Below are positions 1-5,206 of a DNA stretch of 6,412 nt, piece after piece. The notes beneath the pieces were generated by a model, which made no database searches, had not been told where the DNA came from, and saw only the letters and a list, made by a program, of their open reading frames with translations. Origin of the DNA: Symbiobacteriaceae bacterium. GTDB lineage: Bacteria; Bacillota_E; Symbiobacteriia; Symbiobacteriales; Symbiobacteriaceae. The DNA lies in NCBI GenBank assembly GCA_027356675.1, contig DAHVXO010000366.1, positions 1-6,412 of the forward strand, in the 5' to 3' direction. Made by a program: the position numbers and the translations under genes. The first letter of the stretch is position 1, and the number at the start of each line of letters is the position of its first letter.

Positions 1-758
1 GAGAGCGCCTCCGTGATCTCGTCGCCGGCGATGGGCACCATGTCATAAGCGGTGACCGTTCCCTTGCTAGTGATGGCGATATCCGACGTCCCGGCGCCAA
101 TGTCCACCAGGACCAGGTTGAGGTGGCGCATCGTCTGCGGAACCGCAACGCTAAGGGCGGCTATGGGCTCCAGGGTCAGCGCGGTCATCTCGAGTCCGGT
201 GCGCTCCAGAACCGATTGCAGGGAATCGACGACCGCCCGGGGTAGAAAGGTGCCGATCACATCCAGTTCAGCGCGGTTTCCCCGCTGACCGACCAGATTG
301 CCGATGGGAAGGCCGTCCAGGCGGGCTCCCATGACGCTGTGCCCCACGTAATGATAGTCCTGCGGCTTCTCTCGCTCCCGCAGCACCGCTGCCAGGGCAC
401 TCTGAGCAACCTGCACGGCTGCCAGCTCGAGAGCGAAGACGTCCGCGGCAGTCAGCTCGTTCAAGCCGGAGAGTTCCCGGCTGGCAGTGCCTTTGAAGGT
501 CCGCAGGGCACGACCGGCCGCAGCCACCGCTGCCTCCGTTAAAGGAAACCCGGCCTTGGCCGACAGCTTTTGCACAATGCGGCTCACAACGCCGGCTACC
601 TCTGCGACGTCATGGATCTGGCCGTCGAACATGGCCCGCGTGGCGTGCTCCAGGCGCTCGGCTGCGATGATTTTTAGTCCTCGCCGCCCAGGCACAGTCA
701 GGAGCCCAACCACCTTGCGTGTGCCGATGTCGAGTGCAAGTGAAGGCCGGTCGGACAT
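1..758 (-). CDS. FtsA/PilM-like actin-fold ATPase, N-terminal 252 residues (3' end outside window)
   Basis: This is a member of the actin/Hsp70-fold FtsA-PilM superfamily (COG0849 type), cut by the left window edge. Two nucleotide-binding signatures are visible: phosphate-1, LALDIGTRKVVGLL, at about residues 7-20, and phosphate-2, VDIGAGTSD, at residues 218-226. The stretch between them (about 90-170, containing AVAAAGRALRTFKG) sits where FtsA proteins carry their 1C/SHS2 insertion. ATG at 758-756 is chosen because an AAAGGGG-like ribosome site (768-775) lies nine bases upstream and the first signature follows directly. That site overlaps the stop codon of the hydrolase upstream, so the two are probably co-transcribed and translationally coupled. 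Proteins that begin this way in Clostridia are commonly annotated 'cell division FtsA domain-containing protein' and are longer than true FtsA; whether this one is long cannot be seen. It may act at the membrane in division, wall synthesis or pilus assembly. A true ftsA would normally neighbour ftsZ, which is not visible here. The family is fairly certain; the role is not. Confidence 0.85.
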   Translation of the reverse strand, partial: MSDRPSLALDIGTRKVVGLLTVPGRRGLKIIAAERLEHATRAMFDGQIHDVAEVAGVVSRIVQKLSAKAGFPLTEAAVAAAGRALRTFKGTASRELSGLNELTAADVFALELAAVQVAQSALAAVLREREKPQDYHYVGHSVMGARLDGLPIGNLVGQRGNRAELDVIGTFLPRAVVDSLQSVLERTGLEMTALTLEPIAALSVAVPQTMRHLNLVLVDIGAGTSDIAITSKGTVTAYDMVPIAGDEITEAL

Positions 759-767
759 GCGTAGGTA

Positions 768-775
768 CCCCTTTC
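768..775 (-). promoter_or_regulatory. Ribosome binding site of the FtsA-like gene, overlapping the hydrolase stop
   Basis: On the minus strand GAAAGGGG lies nine bases before the ATG at 758. Its first two bases (775-774) are part of the TGA stop (776-774) of the preceding hydrolase gene. Ribosomes ending the hydrolase would therefore be placed on this site, which supports the chosen start and suggests translational coupling. Confidence 0.7.
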
Positions 776-1766
776 ACAGCGCCGGGGACAGGAGACGCCC
801 TGCGAGAAACTCGGCGGCGGCGGCGGCGGCTGTGCGATCGATTGCAAGGGTCAGATGCCCTGCGTTTCGACAGATCCGAGGCGGCCGCCCCCAGGCTTCC
901 CAGAAGGCCTCCTGCAGGTGAACCGGAACGACACGATCCCAAAGCGGGGTCACGAACAGGAGGTGCTCCAGGGGAATCGCAGGTTGATGTGCCGAAGGCG
1001 CCACGGTCCGCAACTGAGTTGGAATATCCCCCGGTCGAAAACCGTGCCTGGTTACGACCGAACGGATTTCATGGCTCCCCGGTAGCAAGGCCAGGGCGTC
1101 GCCGGGGTTGTCCAGCGGTTCCATCAGCACCACACCGGCCAGGTCAGGCAATAGCGTGGACACCAGACCCGCGATGCACCCGCCCAAACTGGTGCCCCAC
1201 AGGCCGACGGCCTGGTCGCTCCGGCGCTCCAGCCAGCGGACCAGGGCAACCACGTCTGCGGCGGCCTGCCGAACTGCGTGCTGAGTCTGTGCCAGGTCTG
1301 GACTGAAGAAACCCTCGCCTGACCGGCAACCCCGACGCTTACGCGACTTGTGGAAGGGCGGGTCCAGCAAAGCGACATTCATGCCCCGCTCGAGCAGCGA
1401 CCGTCCCTGGATATTCTGGTGCACACTGTACCCGTAGGGCGGCAGAGAGCCGATGCCATACCCAGGAACAATCACAACCCACGGAGCGGTGGCAGAGACC
1501 TCCAGCAGCCGGCCGGACACAATCTTGTCTTCCGGTTGACCAGCTTCGTAAGGGCTTGAAAAGGCGTAACCACTCATGTGGTATCCGTTCCAAGCAGAGT
1601 CCCGGCTAAGCTGGAGGTCATCCGGAGCGGGAATGAAGGCCAGGCCCTGCAAATCGGCAGGTTGGGCTGGCCGGAAGGGGCCAAGCCGCCGACGGTAACC
1701 GGGAGAAATCAACTTCAGGAAAGGAAGCATCGCGTCGTCGAGCTTCTCACTCAACCAGCGGCGCAC
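774..1766 (-). CDS. Alpha/beta hydrolase with intact Ser-Asp-His triad
   Basis: A 330-residue serine hydrolase of the alpha/beta fold. The nucleophile elbow is GTSLGG with Ser193 (GXSXG). The likely acid is Asp277 in TPLWDRVVP and the base is His304 in NAGHLTL, in the expected order and spacing. PGYG at about 101-104, after a hydrophobic strand (WVVIV, 96-100), sits where the oxyanion-hole loop is expected. No signal peptide or membrane helix is seen, so it is probably cytoplasmic. The roughly 90 residues before the core fold are unlike a minimal hydrolase and may form a cap or a substrate-recognition region. The start is a GTG at 1766-1764, supported by AGGAGGAG (1775-1782) eight bases upstream. 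A run of six alanines near the C terminus (313-318) comes from a short GCC-type triplet tract. The gene lies between a small unknown gene and the FtsA-like gene, only 15 bases before the latter. The substrate cannot be told: esterase, lipase, thioesterase and peptidase are all possible, and the fold and triad are the sure part. Confidence 0.88.
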   Translation of the reverse strand: MRRWLSEKLDDAMLPFLKLISPGYRRRLGPFRPAQPADLQGLAFIPAPDDLQLSRDSAWNGYHMSGYAFSSPYEAGQPEDKIVSGRLLEVSATAPWVVIVPGYGIGSLPPYGYSVHQNIQGRSLLERGMNVALLDPPFHKSRKRRGCRSGEGFFSPDLAQTQHAVRQAAADVVALVRWLERRSDQAVGLWGTSLGGCIAGLVSTLLPDLAGVVLMEPLDNPGDALALLPGSHEIRSVVTRHGFRPGDIPTQLRTVAPSAHQPAIPLEHLLFVTPLWDRVVPVHLQEAFWEAWGRPPRICRNAGHLTLAIDRTAAAAAAEFLAGRLLSPAL

Positions 1767-1774
1767 GGTGGGGT

Positions 1775-1782
1775 CTCCTCCT
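1775..1782 (-). promoter_or_regulatory. Strong ribosome binding site of the hydrolase GTG start
   Basis: AGGAGGAG on the minus strand, eight bases before the GTG at 1766. It is close to the ideal anti-16S complement and decides the non-ATG start. A small hairpin (1785-1798) lies two bases upstream of it. Confidence 0.8.
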
Positions 1783-1784
1783 GT

Positions 1785-1798
1785 GGAGCGAACGCTCC
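1785..1798 (-). other. Small hairpin between the 110-residue gene and the hydrolase ribosome site
   Basis: GGAGC-GTTC-GCTCC on the minus strand, a five-base-pair stem with a four-base loop, inside the 38-base gap. Its 3' arm contains CTCC, which could instead pair with GGAG of the adjacent ribosome site. It has no T-tract and is not a terminator. It may affect translation or mRNA stability, or it may be chance. Confidence 0.35.
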
Positions 1799-1804
1799 CA
1801 TCTG

Positions 1805-2137
1805 CTAGCTGTTGGCTGTATTCTCCTTGCTCATGGCCATCAGGCGCTCCAACATAGCGAGCACCTCTGCCGTGGAACCAGCACCCGTGTAGATGAATGG
1901 ATGCGACTCAAACTGCTCCAGCAAGTCGGTGAGCTCGGCCGAACGGTTCAGGACGGTTCGCAGGGCTGTGCGGACATCATCTTCATATGTGACCAGGTCG
2001 CCCTGCTGGGCATGGGCTTGCTCCAGTGCGGCTCGCTGCTCTGGCGTCATGGCCAGGAGGCGGCGCAGCCAATCGGCGCTCTCGTGAATCTCCTGAATGC
2101 CCTCGCGCAGGGCCCCAACCTCAAGAAAATGCGTCAT
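1805..2137 (-). CDS. Unrecognised 110-residue helical protein
   Basis: I do not recognise this protein. It starts MTHFLEVGAL and is rich in Glu, Leu, Ala and Gln. Residues about 8-45 (GALREGIQEI through PEQRAALEQAHA) and 52-78 look helical and amphipathic. No signal peptide, membrane helix, cysteine pair or catalytic motif is visible, so it is probably a small cytosolic helical or dimeric protein. ATG at 2137-2135 is chosen because the reading frame upstream has no nearby alternative start, reads as low-complexity non-protein-like sequence, and runs through a hairpin. The ribosome site is weak: only GAAGCGGG lies ahead of the ATG. It precedes the alpha/beta hydrolase by 38 bases with no terminator between them, so it is likely cotranscribed with the hydrolase and the FtsA-like gene and may serve as their partner or regulator. 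That role is an inference from position only. The frame has protein-like composition, which makes the gene likely but not certain. Confidence 0.65.
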   Translation of the reverse strand: MTHFLEVGALREGIQEIHESADWLRRLLAMTPEQRAALEQAHAQQGDLVTYEDDVRTALRTVLNRSAELTDLLEQFESHPFIYTGAGSTAEVLAMLERLMAMSKENTANS

Positions 2138-2298
2138 GCGTACACCCGCTTCAGAATGGCTGTGGTAGATTCGGCAATTTCTCTCAACAATTTCGACGGC
2201 GGGGCACGCTCTTCCTTCACCTGTAGACCTCACGGGCTGCCAGACATAACGACGGACGAAGACGAGCACACTATGAAGCGAACCAGCCGGGCTGCATG

Positions 2299-2326
2299 CG
2301 CCCTGCTGCTTAGATACCGCAGGGCG
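2299..2326 (-). repeat. Inverted repeat overlapping the 2317-2345 hairpin
   Basis: CGCCCTGC (2299-2306) and GCAGGGCG (2319-2326) are perfect inverted arms of eight bases with a 12-base spacer. The arm at 2319-2326 is also part of the stem of the hairpin at 2317-2345, so the two structures cannot form together. On the minus-strand transcript the hairpin nearer the TPR stop is completed first. No T-tract follows this second stem. Confidence 0.55.
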
Positions 2327-2345
2327 GCCTTCTGCCGGCCTGCGG
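2317..2345 (-). terminator. GC-rich hairpin after the TPR gene, possible weak terminator
   Basis: Sixteen bases after the TPR stop, the minus strand can form a seven-base-pair stem (CCGCAGG with CCTGCGG), one C-C mismatch, a further four pairs and a five-base loop. The sequence after it (GGTATCTAAGCAG read from the 3' arm) has only scattered Ts, so it lacks the usual U-tract. It may terminate weakly, protect the 3' end, or be half of a switch with the overlapping inverted repeat at 2299-2326. Confidence 0.5.
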
Positions 2346-2361
2346 ACACCGCTGTGCCCTC

Positions 2362-3567
2362 TCACCCGCCTACCGCGTGGTTATAGCAGTCGAAGGCTTG
2401 GTCAGGCTGACCTAACCGCTCGAAGCAGAGACCGAGGCCCCAGAGGTAAGACCGGTTGCGGGGCTCGGTCAGCGCTGCGAGGCGATAGGCCGTCAAGGCA
2501 CGGTCATACTCCCCCATGGCCAACAAACATGCAGCCTTATTCGCCAGCATGGGCGCGTCGTCCCAACGGCGCTCCAGGGCTGCCTCGAAGCAATCCAGCG
2601 CCTCCTGGTATTGGCCGGCCGCCATAAGCAGGTGGCCCTTGTTGTTCAGCAGGGTGGCATCCCCCGGCGATAGACTGAGGGCCGACTCAAGCGCCACCGC
2701 CGCCTCGGACTGACGACCAGCCCGCACCAGGGCCGCAGCCAGGTTCCCCAAGGTGAAGACAGACCCGGGTTCCAGATCGTGAGCCTGCCGGTAAGACTCG
2801 ATAGCCTCTTCGGGGCGTCCCGCCGCCAACAGGGAGAACCCGAGGTTGTTGAGCACCACAGGATCCTTGGGTCGAAGGCGCAAGGCTTTCTGCATGCACC
2901 CGAGCGCCTCGGTGGATTCACCAATTTTCTGCAGCACCAATCCGAGGTTGGCCCACACAGCGCCATCGGTCGGGATCATACGGCGCGCCCGCCGGTAGGA
3001 CGCGGCGGCAGCTTCATATCGCCCCAGATGGTCCAGACAGAGGCCGCGGTTGTTCCAGAGGGGCCCGCTGTCAGGTCTGGCCGCAAGCGCCCCGTCCAGG
3101 TAGACCAACGCTTCCCCCGGCCTCCCGATGGCCAGCAACAGCACACCCTTGGATTGCCACAGGTCCACCATGTCGGGCCGGGCCCGCAGGCCGGCTTCCA
3201 ATTGCTCCAAAGCCCCGGCGGCGTCACCGGCGCGAACCAAGGCCTCGCCTAGCCACAGGCGCAACCGAGCGTTGAGCGGGTCCTTGTGCACAGCACTGCG
3301 GATCGACACAGTCGCATCCTCTGGATGGTTCCCGACGGCCAACTGCAGGACCCCGAACCTGGCCTTCAGGTCCTCCCGTTCTGGCGACCGCGCAAGCAGT
3401 TCCTGACACCGAGCGCGGGCGCTGTCCACCCGGCCGGCCCACAGCAACAGCACCACCGCCCGCCACCCCGCGGGCGGCGGGCTATACCACGGAAGCATAC
3501 CCAGCTCCCAGCGCAGGGCCCAGGGCCGCAGTACAGTCCGGTCCAGGCCTGGTGACTCAAGATTCAT
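2362..3567 (-). CDS. Tetratricopeptide repeat protein, about ten TPRs
   Basis: A 401-residue protein made almost wholly of TPR units. From residue 99 the repeats keep an exact 34-residue register (99, 133, 167, 201, 235, 269, 303, 337, 371), with the usual pattern of LG/NNLG near the start, AG or LGR in the turn, EAL/EAI, and A...P at the end. Two more degenerate units (about 33-98) precede them, and the last unit is cut short at the C terminus. The N-terminal 30 residues are rich in Trp and Pro (RPWALRWELGMLPWYSPPP) and lack a signal peptide. TPR arrays form a superhelical groove that binds other proteins, so a scaffold or adaptor role in the cytoplasm is likely; no enzyme domain is present. 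The start is the ATG at 3567-3565: GGGGGAAG (3573-3580) lies five bases before it and would be the ribosome site. The in-frame GTG five codons upstream would fall inside that site. The nearest upstream gene is the deacetylase-like gene, 130 bases away; the partner is unknown. Confidence 0.92.
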   Translation of the reverse strand: MNLESPGLDRTVLRPWALRWELGMLPWYSPPPAGWRAVVLLLWAGRVDSARARCQELLARSPEREDLKARFGVLQLAVGNHPEDATVSIRSAVHKDPLNARLRLWLGEALVRAGDAAGALEQLEAGLRARPDMVDLWQSKGVLLLAIGRPGEALVYLDGALAARPDSGPLWNNRGLCLDHLGRYEAAAASYRRARRMIPTDGAVWANLGLVLQKIGESTEALGCMQKALRLRPKDPVVLNNLGFSLLAAGRPEEAIESYRQAHDLEPGSVFTLGNLAAALVRAGRQSEAAVALESALSLSPGDATLLNNKGHLLMAAGQYQEALDCFEAALERRWDDAPMLANKAACLLAMGEYDRALTAYRLAALTEPRNRSYLWGLGLCFERLGQPDQAFDCYNHAVGG

Positions 3568-3664
3568 GGCGTCTTCCCCCACCAGTGCGTCACTCTGCCC
3601 TATGTGATTTGACGCGGGCGACAGCCTCTCCTACCCATTCCTGGCAGTTGTTGTCGACATCTTT

Positions 3665-3685
3665 CGCCACCGTTGCTGGCGTTTT
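3665..3685 (+). other. Plus-strand hairpin followed by TTTT in the gap between the TPR and deacetylase-like genes
   Basis: CGCCA (3665-3669) and TGGCG (3677-3681) enclose a seven-base loop and are followed by four Ts on the plus strand. This resembles a short intrinsic terminator pointing right, yet I find no gene on the plus strand that would need it. On the minus strand the following bases are AAAG, so it does not end the deacetylase-like transcript in the usual way. The rest of the 130-base gap (3568-3697) contains a TGTCGACA palindrome at about 3652-3659 and no clear promoter. Confidence 0.25.
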
Positions 3686-3697
3686 GTCGAACCAGGG

Positions 3698-4651
3698 CTA
3701 CTCTCGTCGACCGAGCAACTCAGACAGGGTCACGCTCTGGTAACCACGCTCCCGCAAATCACGAAGCAGCTCGTCCAGGGCCGCCACAGAGGCAAGACGG
3801 TCCTGATGCAGCATCAGAACCGCCCCAGGGTAGACCACCCGGGAGAGGCGTTCCGCCAGGTCCCCGGGTGCTGTGTCGATTGGGTCGCCCGCACCAACGT
3901 TACTCCACAGCGCGACCTTGAGCCCGGCTCGTTCGGCTTCAACCGACAGATCCCGACTCAGGGCACCCAGGGGCGGGCGGAAGAACCGCGGCCTGCGCCC
4001 CACTGCATCCCGGATCGCACGGTTCGCCTGCAGCAATTGCGCCCGCATCATCACAGGTGTAAGGCGGGACATGTCCAGATTGGCATACCCTGCGCTTGCC
4101 ACCTCATGCCCGCTGCCTGCGATTCGGGATAGCAAATCCGGGCGCAACTCCGCATCCTCACCGGCTGCAAAGAAAGTCGCCCGCATGCCCCACCGGTCCA
4201 GTTCTCGGAGGATAGCCGGCACCAGTGCCGGCTCTGGCGGCCCATTGAAGGTCAGGGCAAAAAGCTGCGGGTGGACGGCTGCCGACTCCGCTTCACCCTG
4301 TTCGGGTCCCGCCGTATCGCTCAGCGCCCGCTGCAGGGCTCCCAGAGTCAGCCGTCCAGCCAACCCGTCCACGTCCACGCCGAGTCGGGACTGCGCTACC
4401 CTCACGGCGCCTTCCGTGAGTGGCCCGAACACCCCGTCGATCGGGCCCGGCGCAAAGCCCGCCGCCTGGAGTGCGCGTTGCAGGGCAGATACAGGTTCGC
4501 CTTGGTCGCCTGCCCGCAACGCCCGGGCCACGACCGCCTGCTGCAGTGCCTCCAGTTCGGCAGGGGCACCATACAGAGCCAAAGCACCGGTCGGCAGTGC
4601 CAGGATCACAACCGCCAGCACCAACCAACGCCACCTTCGTTCTCTCACCAT
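3698..4651 (-). CDS. Exported PG-binding protein with degenerate NodB (polysaccharide deacetylase) domain
   Basis: A 317-residue exported protein. Residues 1-25 form a signal peptide (basic MVRERRWRW, then a hydrophobic stretch ending ALA). Residues about 45-111 match a PG_binding_1 domain (LRAGDQGEPVSALQRAL, then IDGVFGPLTEGAV). Residues about 130-315 follow the NodB polysaccharide-deacetylase fold. The active site looks lost. Motif 1, TFDDGP in active enzymes, is TFNGPP (134-139), so the catalytic Asp is Asn and the metal-binding Asp is Gly. Motif 2, normally with two His, reads GHEVASAGYAN (181-191), replacing both. The RPPxG motif (RPPLG, 225-229) and the LH of the last motif (His282) remain. 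It is thus probably a wall-binding pseudoenzyme, or it uses a different chemistry; plain zinc-dependent deacetylation is unlikely. ATG at 4651 is preferred because it gives a typical signal peptide and lies ten bases after GAGGAG. An in-frame ATG at 4669 adds six residues and has its own AGGA upstream, so it is a real alternative. Confidence 0.87.
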   Translation of the reverse strand: MVRERRWRWLVLAVVILALPTGALALYGAPAELEALQQAVVARALRAGDQGEPVSALQRALQAAGFAPGPIDGVFGPLTEGAVRVAQSRLGVDVDGLAGRLTLGALQRALSDTAGPEQGEAESAAVHPQLFALTFNGPPEPALVPAILRELDRWGMRATFFAAGEDAELRPDLLSRIAGSGHEVASAGYANLDMSRLTPVMMRAQLLQANRAIRDAVGRRPRFFRPPLGALSRDLSVEAERAGLKVALWSNVGAGDPIDTAPGDLAERLSRVVYPGAVLMLHQDRLASVAALDELLRDLRERGYQSVTLSELLGRRE

Positions 4652-4698
4652 GGGCAAATCGCTCCTCATGCAAATCCTGATCCTGCATGAGTCTGCCC
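4652..4698 (-). promoter_or_regulatory. Long inverted repeat overlapping the ribosome site of the deacetylase-like gene
   Basis: Directly before the ATG at 4651 the minus-strand transcript can fold into an eight-base-pair inner stem (CTCATGCA with TGCATGAG, perfect, 11-base loop) and a seven-base-pair outer stem (GGGCAGA with UUUGCCC, one G-U pair), separated by a six-base bulge on the 3' side. The ribosome site GAGGAG (4662-4667) lies half in the inner stem and half in the bulge. The outer stem ends at the base before the start codon. The fold could hide the start, or the inner repeat could be a DNA operator read by a dimeric regulator. The alternative ATG at 4669 lies within the inner stem, and its AGGA lies in the loop. 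Confidence 0.6.
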
Positions 4699-4720
4699 AC
4701 CGACCATCTTCCGTAAACCG

Positions 4721-5101
4721 CTACCTGCTGCTGTTGACCCCCACGATGCCGCCCAGGGCTCCTACGCCAGTGCCGATCCCCGCCATCTTAAGGACGACTG
4801 CCAGCGTAGGCAGCGCCGAGCCGATCCCCATCACCGCCGCAATCGCAAGCACCAGGGTCAATCCGGCCAGGGCCCCATGGAGCCAACCGCTCCCTGCCGC
4901 CCTGCGGGCCGCCAGGAACCCGCCCAGCAGCGGCCCTGTGACCTGCACGGCCAGCGTCAGCACATCCTCAGTCCGCCCGGAGAGCGGCGAAGCGTACCCT
5001 ACCAGGCCATGCAGCAGGGCGCCCAGCGCCATAACCCCAAGACCCCAGAGCACGCCTGTCCCCACGGCCCGGATATCGAACCCACCGGTCCTCCCGTCCA
5101 T
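4721..5101 (-). CDS. TIGR04086/YrzE-family four-helix membrane protein
   Basis: A 126-residue integral membrane protein with four likely membrane helices at about residues 12-34, 46-66, 73-95 and 99-121. The short charged loop SGRTED lies between helices 1 and 2, and ARRAAGSG between helices 2 and 3. Length, helix spacing and the glycine-rich helices (GPLLGGFLAARRAAG, GIGTGVGALGGIVG) fit the TIGR04086 family (DUF3792, B. subtilis YrzE type), which is widespread in Firmicutes and has no established function. ATG at 5101-5099 is supported by AAGGGGAG (5109-5116) seven bases upstream. It lies just after the terminator of pssA, so it should have its own promoter in the 5117-5156 stretch, though I see no convincing -35/-10 pair there. 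The deacetylase-like gene follows after 69 bases with no terminator in between, only the inverted repeat, so the two may share a transcript. The family call is from pattern recognition, not a search. Confidence 0.75.
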   Translation of the reverse strand: MDGRTGGFDIRAVGTGVLWGLGVMALGALLHGLVGYASPLSGRTEDVLTLAVQVTGPLLGGFLAARRAAGSGWLHGALAGLTLVLAIAAVMGIGSALPTLAVVLKMAGIGTGVGALGGIVGVNSSR

Positions 5102-5156
5102 GCGCTCACTCCCCTTGGAGCTATGTGTACGGCAACAGCGACGCGCCTATGCACAC

Positions 5157-5193
5157 AAAAGGCCCCGATAGCCTGACACAGGCCATCGGGGCC
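5157..5193 (-). terminator. Rho-independent terminator of the psd-pssA operon
   Basis: On the minus strand GGCCCCGAT and ATCGGGGCC form a perfect nine-base-pair stem (outer arms at 5185-5193 and 5161-5169). It is extended inside by five more pairs (GCCTG/CAGGC) after one mismatch, with a three-base loop, and is followed by TTTTGTG (from 5160 down). It lies 13 bases after the pssA stop. Stem strength and T-tract make this the clearest terminator in the window. It separates the phospholipid genes from the TIGR04086 gene. Confidence 0.93.
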
Positions 5194-5206
5194 GCAACAC
5201 GGGAGG

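Larger units (their letters stand above)
2138..2361. other. 224-base intergenic region between the TPR gene and the 110-residue gene
   Basis: This is the longest gap in the window. Its right part, just after the TPR stop, holds the hairpins described separately (2299-2345). Its left part has a locally AT-richer patch (about 2165-2215) in an otherwise GC-rich setting, which is where a promoter for the 110-residue gene would be expected. I could not find a -35/-10 pair with good match and spacing. The best, TTGTTG with TACCAC 17 bases away, is poor. No convincing open reading frame fills the gap on either strand. Confidence 0.5.

Noticed and set aside
487..1306. Plus-strand open frames opposite the FtsA-like gene and the hydrolase
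   Set aside because: Low-complexity Arg/Pro/Ala-rich translations with no motifs; the minus strand carries clear domain signatures over the same bases.
2160..2215. Sigma-70 type promoter for the 110-residue gene in the AT-richer patch
   Set aside because: The best pair (TTGTTG, 17 bases, TACCAC) matches only three of six positions in each box, too weak to call.
2138..2365. N-terminal extension of the 110-residue protein to 186 residues
   Set aside because: The added part overlaps the TPR stop, runs through a strong hairpin, and reads as Arg/Ser/Cys-rich sequence without protein character.
3568..3697. Promoter for the TPR gene built on TCGACA
   Set aside because: TCGACA is a fair -35 match, but no acceptable -10 lies 16-18 bases downstream.
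3873..5171. Long plus-strand open frame (432 codons) across the deacetylase-like and TIGR04086 genes
   Set aside because: It lies opposite two well-supported minus-strand genes. Its translation is rich in Ser, Arg, Pro and Ala with no domain, the usual product of an antisense frame in GC-rich DNA.
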